The translations under genes were made by a program, and so were the position numbers. Shown piece after piece: positions 1 through 5,985 of a DNA stretch of 6,323 nt. Below the pieces are notes generated by a model. The model was given only the letters and a program-made list of their open reading frames with translations. It was not told the origin of the DNA and ran no database searches. Positions within the stretch are counted from its first letter, which is position 1. The number at the start of each line of letters is the position of its first letter. The DNA lies in NCBI GenBank assembly GCA_026398575.1, contig JAPLSP010000677.1, forward strand, positions 1 to 6,323, written 5' to 3'. The DNA is from Candidatus Sumerlaeota bacterium (GTDB lineage Bacteria; Sumerlaeota; Sumerlaeia; JADFCT01).

Positions 1-41
1 GTCAGCTGCAGCAGGTAGTGCTCGGTGATTTGTTCCGTCAT
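1..41 (-). CDS. possible 5' end of a divergent minus-strand gene (partial)
   Basis: Reading the minus strand from an ATG at 41 gives MTEQITEHYLLQL and then the window edge, with no stop. This resembles an ordinary protein start, but 13 residues are too few to assign a family. No clear Shine-Dalgarno precedes it. If real, it diverges from the helicase fragment, and the AT-rich stretch 42-94 would be the shared upstream region. The plus-strand alternative is the tail of an upstream gene in frame 3, ending LFRHETDIT with a TAA at 57-59. The sequence does not decide between them. Confidence 0.25.
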   Translation of the reverse strand, partial: MTEQITEHYLLQL

Positions 42-94
42 GAGACGGACATTACATAAAGGCCTCACGTCACAATAGTTAAATTTTCGGGTTT

Positions 95-111
95 ATGAAA
101 ATTATTTTCAT
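95..111. repeat. perfect 8-bp palindrome over the start codon
   Basis: ATGAAAAT, one T, then ATTTTCAT is a perfect inverted repeat whose left arm begins with the ATG of the helicase fragment. It lies in an AT-rich stretch (about 71-120) that differs from the GC-rich coding sequence that follows. It could be a protein-binding palindrome, a small RNA hairpin masking the start codon, or chance in AT-rich DNA. Confidence 0.4.
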
Positions 112-1192
112 CACCTACTTCAGGCGGCTAAAGGCATACCAGATTGACGGCATCGTCCTTGATGTTCTGATCCGCAAGCATCAATCCATCCGCCATTCCC
201 TCGGCATCTCCGTCGCGGTTCCCATGGATTCCTATCAGGCGATCAAGGCGATCTTCGAGGGGATTCTCCTGCGCAAAGGTGGCGCGTCCGCAGCCTCGAT
301 GCAGCAGCTCGACCTGCTGCAGGAAGACAAAGCCTTTCAATTGGAAAAATCAAAGCTCCATGACCTCTGGGAAGACGCCTCCGCCCGCGAAAAGCGCTCC
401 CGCTCTCTCTTCGCCCAGGAGACCATCAAGGTCGAGGAAGTGGCCCGCGAGCTCGAATCCGCGCGCGACGCCATCGGCGCTGGAGTGGACGTTGAACGCT
501 TCGTCATTAGCGCCCTGCGCGCGCATGGCGCTGTGATCGGCGGCACAGACCCGATTTCAGTTGATCTCGCCAACGCTCCCTCCTCGCTCCGGGATATGCT
601 TCAGAATCGTCCCGCGTTCAAGGCCCGTTTCGATCTGCCGGTTCCCGATGGCGTCATTCACCTCAACCGCACGCATCCGATTGTCGAGGGGCTGGCTTCT
701 TATGTTATGAATTCGGCGCTCGATCCGCAGGCTGAAGGAATCGCCGCGCGCTGCGGCGTTATCACAACGCGCGAGGTCGCCGAACGCACGACGCTGCTGC
801 TCATCCGGTTCCGCTTCCAGATCATCACCACCATCGCGAATCAGGAACATCCCCTGCTGGCCGAGGATTGCCAGGCCTTTGCCTTCACAGGCGCGCCCAC
901 TGAACCGCGCTGGCTGGACGCCGCCGCCACGGAGCAACTGCTCGGCGCCGCGCCTGCCGCCAACACCAATCCCGATCTGGCGCGCCATTTCCTCCGGCAA
1001 TTGATGGACAACTTCAGTCCGCTCCGCCCCCATCTCGAAAAAGCAGCCCACACCCGCGCAGCCGAGCTCCTCGACGCCCATCGCCGCGTCCGCCAAGCCG
1101 CCCAACGCAGACACGTAAAGTACGACATCGAACCCAAACTCCCCCCCGACGCCCTGGCCATCTACATCTATCTTCCCGCCAAGGGAGCATGA
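95..1192 (+). CDS. drmD: C-terminal fragment of a DISARM DrmD-type SNF2 helicase (5'-truncated)
   Basis: The 365 residues match, by recognition, the C-terminal third of the large SNF2-family helicases found beside DISARM class 1 methyltransferases. Landmarks are QIDGIVLDVLIRKH (residues 16-29), LGISVAVPMDS (36-46), a charged, probably coiled-coil stretch (about 70-125) with KRSRSLFAQE and KVEEVARELE, the THPIVEGLASYVM segment near 200, and the family-like ending LPPDALAIYIYLP. Everything N-terminal is absent: no Walker A, no DExx box, no helicase C domain. Family-like sequence starts only at about base 140; residues 1-15 come from AT-rich DNA and look unrelated. Upstream in-frame stops at 26, 41 and 83 exclude a longer ORF, so ATG 95 is the first available start; it has no good ribosome-binding site. 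The 3' part is intact with no stops or frameshifts, so decay is recent or the piece is still used. It cannot be an ATP-driven helicase alone. It ends 72 bp before the methyltransferase, the order expected for drmD-drmMI. The DrmD label is by family memory, without a search. Confidence 0.72.
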   Translation: MKIIFITYFRRLKAYQIDGIVLDVLIRKHQSIRHSLGISVAVPMDSYQAIKAIFEGILLRKGGASAASMQQLDLLQEDKAFQLEKSKLHDLWEDASAREKRSRSLFAQETIKVEEVARELESARDAIGAGVDVERFVISALRAHGAVIGGTDPISVDLANAPSSLRDMLQNRPAFKARFDLPVPDGVIHLNRTHPIVEGLASYVMNSALDPQAEGIAARCGVITTREVAERTTLLLIRFRFQIITTIANQEHPLLAEDCQAFAFTGAPTEPRWLDAAATEQLLGAAPAANTNPDLARHFLRQLMDNFSPLRPHLEKAAHTRAAELLDAHRRVRQAAQRRHVKYDIEPKLPPDALAIYIYLPAKGA

Positions 1193-1264
1193 CAAAACCA
1201 AATCCACAATATCCGTGATATCAGTGACATCCGTGGTTAGAAACATCTCCTGGAAAAAATATAC
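1193..1264. other. intergenic spacer between helicase fragment and methyltransferase
   Basis: This 72-bp spacer has no convincing hairpin terminator, so transcription could continue from the helicase fragment into the methyltransferase. It holds a degenerate 9-bp tandem repeat and an A-rich stretch just before the methyltransferase start. The only Shine-Dalgarno-like bases are a weak TGGA about 10 bases before the ATG. Confidence 0.5.
1202..1237. repeat. degenerate 9-bp tandem repeat, about 4 units
   Basis: The units are ATCCACAAT (diverged), ATCCGTGAT, ATCAGTGAC and ATCCGTGGT, in exact 9-bp register. The last three agree closely with a consensus ATCcGTGay. On the minus strand this would read as Asp-Val-Thr/Asp-Ile-Thr-like repeats, a spurious ORF signature I recall from intergenic repeats in environmental bacteria. 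I see no second copy in the window, so whether it is a dispersed repeat family cannot be shown here. Confidence 0.55.
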
Positions 1265-4200
1265 ATGAAACCCCAAAACTTATTCACTTCCATCCAAACC
1301 GAAGGCTTTCTTCTCCCCGCCGAGACGCTCGCCCGCATCTCCCGTGGCGACGCCTCGCTCGGCGGACTGAAGCCCGACGACTATCACCTCGAATCCGGCG
1401 AGCGCCTCAATGAAGCCGTCAACCGCTCCTGGACGCGCCTCCTCGGGTGCTGGACCCATTTCAAATCCGCCGCCGCCAAACTCGCCCCCGGCGAATCCGG
1501 CGTCTCCGTCACGCGCGAACGCTGGCTCCTCCCGCTCTTTCAGGAACTCGGCTACGGGCGGCTCATCGCGCACACGCCCGCCTTCGAGATCGAAGGCAAA
1601 TCCTATCCTATCTCCCATTTCTGGCATCACTCCCCGATCCATCTCGCCGGGTGCGGCATGTCGCTCGATCAGCGCGCCGCCCGCGTGCCCGGCGCCGCTG
1701 GCGCCAGCCCGCACAGCCTCGTGCAGGAGTTCCTCAACCGCAACGACGACTGCCTCTGGGGGTTCGTCTCCAACGGCCTGCGCCTGCGCCTCCTGCGCGA
1801 CAACGTCAGCCTCACGCGCCAGGCCTTCGTCGAGTTCGATCTCGAAGCCATGATGAACGGCGAACTCTACGCCGATTTCGCCGTCCTCTGGCTCCTCTGC
1901 CATCAGTCACGCGTCGAGGCCGAAAAGCCCGCCCAATGCTGGCTCGAACGCTGGGCCTCCGCCGCGCGCGAACAGGGCGCCCGCGCGCTCGAAACCCTTC
2001 GCGCCGGCGTCCAGGCGGCCATCAAAGCCCTCGGAAGCGGTTTCCTCGCCCATCCCGCCAACGCCGCCCTGCGAGAAAATCTCCGCTCCGGCGCGCTCTC
2101 CACACAGGACTACTACCGCCAACTCTTGCGCCTCGTGTACCGACTCCTCTTTCTCTTCGTCGCCGAGGATCGCGGCCTGCTTCTATTGCCCGAACTGACC
2201 GGCGACGACCCGGAGGAAGCCAAACGCGCCCGTCGCGAAGCCCGCGAACGCTATCAGCGCTTTTACTCGACCCAGCGCCTGCGCGCGCTGGCCCAGTCCC
2301 TGCGCGGAAGCCGCCATCCCGACCTCTGGCGCGCACTCCTGCTTGTCATGCGCGGCCTCAACCACCCCGAAGGCCTCCCCGGACTCGCCCTCCCCGCTCT
2401 CGGCAGTTTCCTCTGGTCCGACTCGGCATGCTCCGAGCTATGCGGCGAGCAGCGAGCGGGGAGCGGGGAGCAGGGAGACGAATGCAGCGAGCGGCGAGTG
2501 GGGAGCGGCGAGCAGGGAGAAGGATGCGGGGAGCGGAGAATGGGGAGTCCAAACATTTTGAATAGAGAGGGGAAGAGGGATGACCATCAAATCTTATCAG
2601 GATCTCGAAGTCTGGCAGCGGGGGATGACACTGGCCGAAATGGCGTATGCCCTGACGAAATCGTTTCCGAAGGAGGAACTCTTCGGCATGACCTCCCAGA
2701 TTCGCCGCGCGGCAGCCTCGATCCCGGCCAACATCGCGGAGGGGTGGGGCAGGGACACGACCGGCGAATTTCTGCAGTTTCTTCGCATCGCGCAGGGCAG
2801 CCTTCGGGAACTGGAAACCCACCTGCTACTGTCTCAACGAGTGCAATTAACCTCACAGGAATCCATAACCCCGCTCATGGAGCTATGCCAAATCCTGGGA
2901 CGCCAGCTAATCGCCCTCCAACGCAGCCTACAACCCAAGCCCACCCCCTAACCCCCTCCCCACTCGCTTCCCCCCAGCTCGCCGCTCACCATTCGCCGCT
3001 CGCTAATGTTGACCTTCTCTCCGCCATCCGTTCCCTCGCCTTCCGCGTCGAGAACAAAGTCTTCCTCCCTGTGGACTATCGCAACCTTGGCTCCGAGGAA
3101 CTCGGCAGCGTCTATGAATCGCTCCTCGAACTCCATCCCGAGATCAACACCGCCGCCGCCGCGTTCGACCTCAAATCCGCCGCCGGAAGCGAACGCAAAA
3201 CCACCGGCTCATACTATACCCCCAGCAGCCTCGTGAACTGTTTGCTCGACTCCGCCCTCGAACCAGTCATGAATGGAGCCGCAAAAGCAAGCGATCCGGA
3301 GATGGCAATACTGAATCTCAAGGTCTGCGACCCAGCCTGCGGCTCAGGACATTTCCTGATCGCCGCCGCCCATCGCATGGCCAAGCGCCTCGCCACCGTC
3401 CGGACCAGAGATGAAGAACCTTCGCCCGAAGCGATTCAACACGCGCTGCGCGATGTTATCAGTCATTGCATTTATGGCGTGGACATCAATCCCATGGCCA
3501 TCGAGCTCTGCAAGGTCAACCTATGGATGGAAGCCTTGGAACCAGGCAAGCCGCTTTCGTTCTTGGATGCGCATATCCAGTGCGGCGACAGCCTCGTCGG
3601 CGTTTCACCGAATCTGGATATTTCCGAAATCCCCGACGAAGCCTTCAATCCTGCCTTTGGCGACGATAAAGCCACCGCCTCTGCCCTAAAGAAACGCAAC
3701 AAGCGCGAACGCACAGGTCAACTAGGTCTCCGCTTTGAAGTGACCGTCCTGTCGAACCTGGAAGATCTTGCGCGCTATCTGGCGAACCGCTCCGCGCAGG
3801 TGGACGCCATGCCCGAAGACGACTCAGCGCAAGTGCAAGCCAAGTCAAAAGCCTATGATGAATTGCACGCCACGCGCGAATACCTGAGCAACCGCCTCGA
3901 ACTGGACTTATGGACCGCCGCGTTTTTCTGGAGCATTCCCAAGTCTGATGGCGAGTCCCTGCTTGCGCCCACCCAACAGGAACTAATCCAGTTGCGCAAC
4001 GGCGGTGAGCTAGATTCACGCATCGTGGAAGATGTGAAGAAATTGGCAGAACGCTTGAACTTCTTCCACTGGGAACTGGCTTTTCCGAAGGTCTTTTCTG
4101 GCGAGAATCCTGGCTTTGACTGCGTATTGGGCAATCCACCGTGGGAAAAGAACGAAGTTGAGGAACGTCCATTTTTTGCTTCTATACGTCCTGACATATC

Positions 4201-5926
4201 AAGCGCCACAAATGCATCTAAGCGAAAAAAAATGATTCAAGATCTAGAGAGAACGGACTGTGGTCTCTTCATGCGATGGATTGATTATAAACGAGACAGG
4301 GATGCAATAGATAAGTTTTTCAGATTCAGTAATGCTCTGCCACTTACAGCCGCAGGCAAATATAACCTCTATTCGCTCTTTGCAGAGCGGACTATTAATT
4401 TACTCAGCCATGAGGGGCGATGTGGTTTGATTGTCCAAACTGGAATTGCTACTGAAGATACGACTAAGCAATTTTTCAAAAGTGTTTCAGAGAGTGGGCG
4501 CTTAATAAGTTTGTATGATTTCGAAAACAGACTAGGTTTGTTTGCGGGCATCCATCGCAGCATAAGGTTTTCATTAATAACACTTGGCGGGAAACGCATA
4601 AATATCGAAAAAACAAACTATGCATTCCTCTTATTAACTCCAGATGATTTAAGCATTCATGAACGAAGGTTTTTCCTTACGCCAACAGATTATGCCTTAA
4701 TTAACCCCAACACGAGAAACTGCCCGATATTTAGAAATATCCAAGAAGCCAATCTAGCAAGAAGAATTTACCGATTCATCCCAGTGCTTGAAATCGAGAA
4801 TGTCCAAAATCCTTGGAATTTGCTAATAAGAAGGCAATTCAACATCGCAGATGATTCAGAACTGCTTAGAACATATGATGATTTAGTAAATGACGGTTAC
4901 GAGTTAATCGATACTAGATTTTCAAAACCTGAAACAGATTCCTTTGTGCCGTTTCATGAAGCCAAAATGATGAATATATATGATCATCGCTTTGGGAGTT
5001 TTGGCGGCGTAAGTAAAGAAGATATCGCGAAAGGAAATTGTCGCATTCTAACTCTTGAGGAGTGTGCGAATCCTGTTCAAGTAGCGGTTCCACGATACTG
5101 GGTCCCGGAAGATCAATGGAGGAAAAAGATCCCGTTTGATTACTCTTGGCTTATTGGCTTCCGGTGGTTCACGAACACAACTAACGAAAGAACGTTAGTG
5201 ACATCGGTGGTGTCAAAGATTGCATGTGGTGATACCCTTCCATGTATTTATTTTCAAGATTCGAATAGGAAGTTTGCGACGCTATTAGTTGGAAATTTAA
5301 GCTCGTTCATCTTGGATTTCTTCGCAAGGCAGAAACTTAGTGGGACTCACATGAATTTTTTCATCATTAAGCAACTCCCCGTCCTGCCACCAAGCGCCTA
5401 TACCCCAAATGATATAAAATACATTGCCCCGCGCGTACTTGAGTTGGTCTACACCGCTTACGATTTGCATTCATTTGCCGAGGATACGGGCTACCACGGC
5501 GAACCCTTCCGCTGGGACAACGATCGCCGTTTCTTCTTGCGCTGTGAACTTGACGCTGCTTTCTTCCACCTCTATCTCCCCGCCGACGCAAACGGCGACT
5601 GGCGTCCCGCCCGCCGCGCCGACGGCTGCCCTTACGACGAAACCCCGGAACAACTCGCCGAACTCAAGCGCCATTTCCCCACGCCCCGCGACGCCGTCTC
5701 CTACATCATGGACACCTTCCCCATCGTCCGCCGCAAAGACGAATCCGCCCACGGCCACTACCGCACAAAAGACACCATCCTCGAAATCTACGACGCCATG
5801 CAACACTCCATAGCAACCGACACCCCTTACCAAACTCGTCTCACCCCTTCCCCCGCTGACCCGCGCTGCTGCCATCCATCCAGAGAAACAAAAGAAGGTA
5901 TCACATCAGAATTTAAAGAACCATGA
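1265..5926 (+). CDS. drmMI: DISARM-type (DrmMI/Eco57I-like) N6-adenine DNA methyltransferase, interrupted in frame by an IVS-type element
   Basis: A 1553-residue protein predicted to transfer a methyl group from S-adenosylmethionine to adenine N6 in host DNA, marking self in a DISARM-like system. The N-terminal domain (about 1-390) carries family segments such as RERWLLPLFQELGYGRL (84-100), YPISH (114-118) and VYRLLFLFVAEDR. The methyltransferase core follows: TGSYYTP (647-653), motif I DPACGSGHF (689-697), GVDINPMAIELC (from 738), QCGDS (772-776) and motif IV NPPW (957-960), all intact. After that comes a target-recognition-like region coded by AT-rich DNA, then a GC-rich C-terminal domain with GYHGEPFRWDNDRR. 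Residues 393-580 are foreign: they read through a 564-bp inserted element with heptapeptide repeats and no methyltransferase similarity. Without them the protein would be 1365 residues, close to what I remember for the family. ATG 1265 gives a family-like start. The last 12 or so residues after ADPRCCHP look like an extension. No nuclease motif was seen. PglX of BREX was considered, but its N-terminus differs. Confidence 0.8.
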   Translation: MKPQNLFTSIQTEGFLLPAETLARISRGDASLGGLKPDDYHLESGERLNEAVNRSWTRLLGCWTHFKSAAAKLAPGESGVSVTRERWLLPLFQELGYGRLIAHTPAFEIEGKSYPISHFWHHSPIHLAGCGMSLDQRAARVPGAAGASPHSLVQEFLNRNDDCLWGFVSNGLRLRLLRDNVSLTRQAFVEFDLEAMMNGELYADFAVLWLLCHQSRVEAEKPAQCWLERWASAAREQGARALETLRAGVQAAIKALGSGFLAHPANAALRENLRSGALSTQDYYRQLLRLVYRLLFLFVAEDRGLLLLPELTGDDPEEAKRARREARERYQRFYSTQRLRALAQSLRGSRHPDLWRALLLVMRGLNHPEGLPGLALPALGSFLWSDSACSELCGEQRAGSGEQGDECSERRVGSGEQGEGCGERRMGSPNILNREGKRDDHQILSGSRSLAAGDDTGRNGVCPDEIVSEGGTLRHDLPDSPRGSLDPGQHRGGVGQGHDRRISAVSSHRAGQPSGTGNPPATVSTSAINLTGIHNPAHGAMPNPGTPANRPPTQPTTQAHPLTPSPLASPQLAAHHSPLANVDLLSAIRSLAFRVENKVFLPVDYRNLGSEELGSVYESLLELHPEINTAAAAFDLKSAAGSERKTTGSYYTPSSLVNCLLDSALEPVMNGAAKASDPEMAILNLKVCDPACGSGHFLIAAAHRMAKRLATVRTRDEEPSPEAIQHALRDVISHCIYGVDINPMAIELCKVNLWMEALEPGKPLSFLDAHIQCGDSLVGVSPNLDISEIPDEAFNPAFGDDKATASALKKRNKRERTGQLGLRFEVTVLSNLEDLARYLANRSAQVDAMPEDDSAQVQAKSKAYDELHATREYLSNRLELDLWTAAFFWSIPKSDGESLLAPTQQELIQLRNGGELDSRIVEDVKKLAERLNFFHWELAFPKVFSGENPGFDCVLGNPPWEKNEVEERPFFASIRPDISSATNASKRKKMIQDLERTDCGLFMRWIDYKRDRDAIDKFFRFSNALPLTAAGKYNLYSLFAERTINLLSHEGRCGLIVQTGIATEDTTKQFFKSVSESGRLISLYDFENRLGLFAGIHRSIRFSLITLGGKRINIEKTNYAFLLLTPDDLSIHERRFFLTPTDYALINPNTRNCPIFRNIQEANLARRIYRFIPVLEIENVQNPWNLLIRRQFNIADDSELLRTYDDLVNDGYELIDTRFSKPETDSFVPFHEAKMMNIYDHRFGSFGGVSKEDIAKGNCRILTLEECANPVQVAVPRYWVPEDQWRKKIPFDYSWLIGFRWFTNTTNERTLVTSVVSKIACGDTLPCIYFQDSNRKFATLLVGNLSSFILDFFARQKLSGTHMNFFIIKQLPVLPPSAYTPNDIKYIAPRVLELVYTAYDLHSFAEDTGYHGEPFRWDNDRRFFLRCELDAAFFHLYLPADANGDWRPARRADGCPYDETPEQLAELKRHFPTPRDAVSYIMDTFPIVRRKDESAHGHYRTKDTILEIYDAMQHSIATDTPYQTRLTPSPADPRCCHPSRETKEGITSEFKEP
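2445..2549 (+). repeat. left heptanucleotide array, 15 units of GSGAGYR type
   Basis: Fifteen consecutive 7-mers sit in unbroken register: GCGAGCA, GCGAGCG, GGGAGCG, GGGAGCA, GGGAGAC, GAATGCA, GCGAGCG, GCGAGTG, GGGAGCG, GCGAGCA, GGGAGAA, GGATGCG, GGGAGCG, GAGAATG, GGGAGTC. A higher-order repeat is visible: 2451-2485 and 2486-2527 align as two copies differing by one heptad and point changes. Because 21 bases equal three heptads, the host frame reads a heptapeptide repeat (GEQRAGS, GEQGDEC, SERRVGS, GEQGEGC, GERRMGS). Bases 2486-2517 are the left arm of the inverted repeat. Confidence 0.88.
2565..2579 (+). promoter_or_regulatory. strong ribosome-binding site of the inserted ORF
   Basis: The purine-rich run GAGAGGGGAAGAGGG directly precedes ATG 2580, with AGAGG placed about 9 bases from the start. 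An in-frame TGA at 2559-2561 and no other start codon before 2580 fix this start. It is a clearer Shine-Dalgarno than any other gene in the window has, suggesting the inserted ORF is translated independently inside the host mRNA. Confidence 0.65.
2580..2951 (+). CDS. four-helix bundle protein, 23S rRNA intervening-sequence (S23/IVP) family
   Basis: A complete 123-residue protein with the family hallmarks in order: SYQDLEVWQRG (5-15), a helix leading to LTKSFPKEELFGMTSQIRRAA, then the near-invariant core ASIPANIAEGWGR, FLQFLRIAQGSLRELETHLL, and a last amphipathic helix near ILGRQLIALQRSL. The length is typical. It lacks a signal peptide, membrane segments and catalytic motifs. Relatives form pentameric helical bundles, include the Avd accessory protein of diversity-generating retroelements, and are encoded in intervening sequences cut out of 23S rRNA in Leptospira and Coxiella. 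A biochemical role for free-standing members is not established; nucleic-acid binding is a common suggestion. Here the ORF sits in the loop of an inverted repeat and overlaps the methyltransferase in the +1 frame. It is uninterrupted, so it is recently acquired or under selection. The family call is confident; the function is unknown. Confidence 0.88.
   Translation: MTIKSYQDLEVWQRGMTLAEMAYALTKSFPKEELFGMTSQIRRAAASIPANIAEGWGRDTTGEFLQFLRIAQGSLRELETHLLLSQRVQLTSQESITPLMELCQILGRQLIALQRSLQPKPTP
2952..3004 (-). repeat. right heptanucleotide array, complementary to the left array
   Basis: Read on the minus strand from 3003 the units are GCGAGCG, GCGAATG, GTGAGCG, GCGAGCT, an imperfect GGGGGGAA (8 bases), GCGAGTG and GGGAGGG. 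Bases 3004 down to 2973 align with 2486-2517 at 29 of 32 positions, so the plus-strand transcript can form a long GC-rich stem enclosing the S23-family ORF. A second block (GCGAGTGGGGAG) matches GAGAATGGGGAG at 2536-2547 in 10 of 12 positions, with extra heptads looped out on the left. It starts directly after the TAA of the inserted ORF. Confidence 0.82.
4160..5375 (+). other. AT-rich segment of the methyltransferase gene (presumed target-recognition region)
   Basis: Shortly after the NPPW codons the composition changes: for example 4561-4620 has 19 G+C of 60, against 46 of 60 at 1681-1740. Codons switch from C-ending to A/T-ending and GC-rich use returns from about 5430. The frame stays open throughout, covering about residues 966-1370. 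In Eco57I-like and other gamma-class adenine methyltransferases the part after motif IV usually carries target recognition. The segment could therefore have been exchanged by homologous recombination in the conserved flanks. Borders are judged by eye to within tens of bases. Confidence 0.6.
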
Positions 5927-5985
5927 AGACAGCAAACATGAATAACGCGAGCACATATTCCACGACAACGGAAACATCGCAATGA
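5923..5985 (+). CDS. possible 20-codon relay ORF between methyltransferase and SIR2 gene
   Basis: An ATG at 5923 overlaps the methyltransferase stop as ATGA. The reading MKTANMNNAS...ETSQ ends at a TGA (5983-5985) that overlaps the ATG of the SIR2-like gene, again as ATGA. This chain would let ribosomes finishing the methyltransferase reinitiate and be handed to the next gene. The peptide is Thr/Ser/Asn-rich and resembles nothing I know. A second in-frame ATG lies at 5938. It may be chance, as a 60-bp spacer easily stays open in one frame. Confidence 0.3.
   Translation: MKTANMNNASTYSTTTETSQ

Larger units (their letters stand above)
2441..3004 (+). mobile_element. IVS-like element: heptamer arrays flanking a four-helix-bundle ORF, inserted in frame in the methyltransferase
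   Basis: Host-type protein sequence stops at ...SDSACSEL (ending at base 2440) and resumes at NVDLLSAIRSLAF (from 3005). Joined directly these give a continuous family-like segment. Between them lie a 105-bp G-rich heptamer array, a 30-bp leader with a ribosome-binding site, a complete S23-family ORF, and a C-rich array complementary to the left one. The length, 564 bp or 188 codons, is a multiple of three and free of stops in the host frame. The exact ends are inferred. GCTA occurs at both edges (2437-2440 and 3002-3005), but taking it as the target duplication would put the restored host gene out of frame, so no target-site duplication is claimed. No transposase, reverse transcriptase, intein motif or group I/II intron core is visible. 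Mobility would have to be supplied in trans or by an unknown route. Confidence 0.72.

Noticed and set aside
42..94. Minus-strand promoter (TTGTGA and TATGTA-like boxes) for the possible divergent gene
   Set aside because: The spacing is off and the boxes are weak matches in AT-rich DNA.
557..1276. Long minus-strand open frame (239 codons) opposite the helicase fragment
   Set aside because: It is antisense to a recognisable family-like protein, and its start overlaps the 9-bp repeat, giving a TTDVTDITD-type spurious N-terminus. Its composition follows from C-ending codons on the other strand.
1280..1903. Minus-strand open frame (207 codons) opposite the methyltransferase N-terminus
   Set aside because: A shadow of GC-rich coding sequence; its protein is Gly/Glu/Ala-rich with no recognisable domain.
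2445..2549. Heptamer array as a CRISPR array
   Set aside because: The units are 7 bp with no spacers and no longer direct repeat of CRISPR type.
1447..2565. Plus-strand open frame (372 codons) overlapping the methyltransferase
   Set aside because: An Arg/Pro-rich translation typical of an out-of-frame reading of GC-rich DNA; the other frame carries the conserved family motifs.
2441..3004. Insert as an intein or a group I/II intron
   Set aside because: It starts with a Cys codon in the host frame, but there is no intein splicing block, no C-terminal His-Asn before Cys/Ser/Thr, no homing endonuclease, no reverse transcriptase and no recognisable ribozyme core.
2437..3005. GCTA at both element edges as a target-site duplication
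   Set aside because: It is only four bases, and collapsing it removes 565 bp, which would leave the host gene out of frame. It is more likely chance next to GAGC/CGCT repeats.
1265..5926. Methyltransferase as BREX PglX or a type IIG restriction-modification fusion
   Set aside because: The N-terminus does not match what I recall of PglX, and no PD-(D/E)XK-type nuclease motif was seen. The preceding DrmD-like fragment favours the DISARM assignment.
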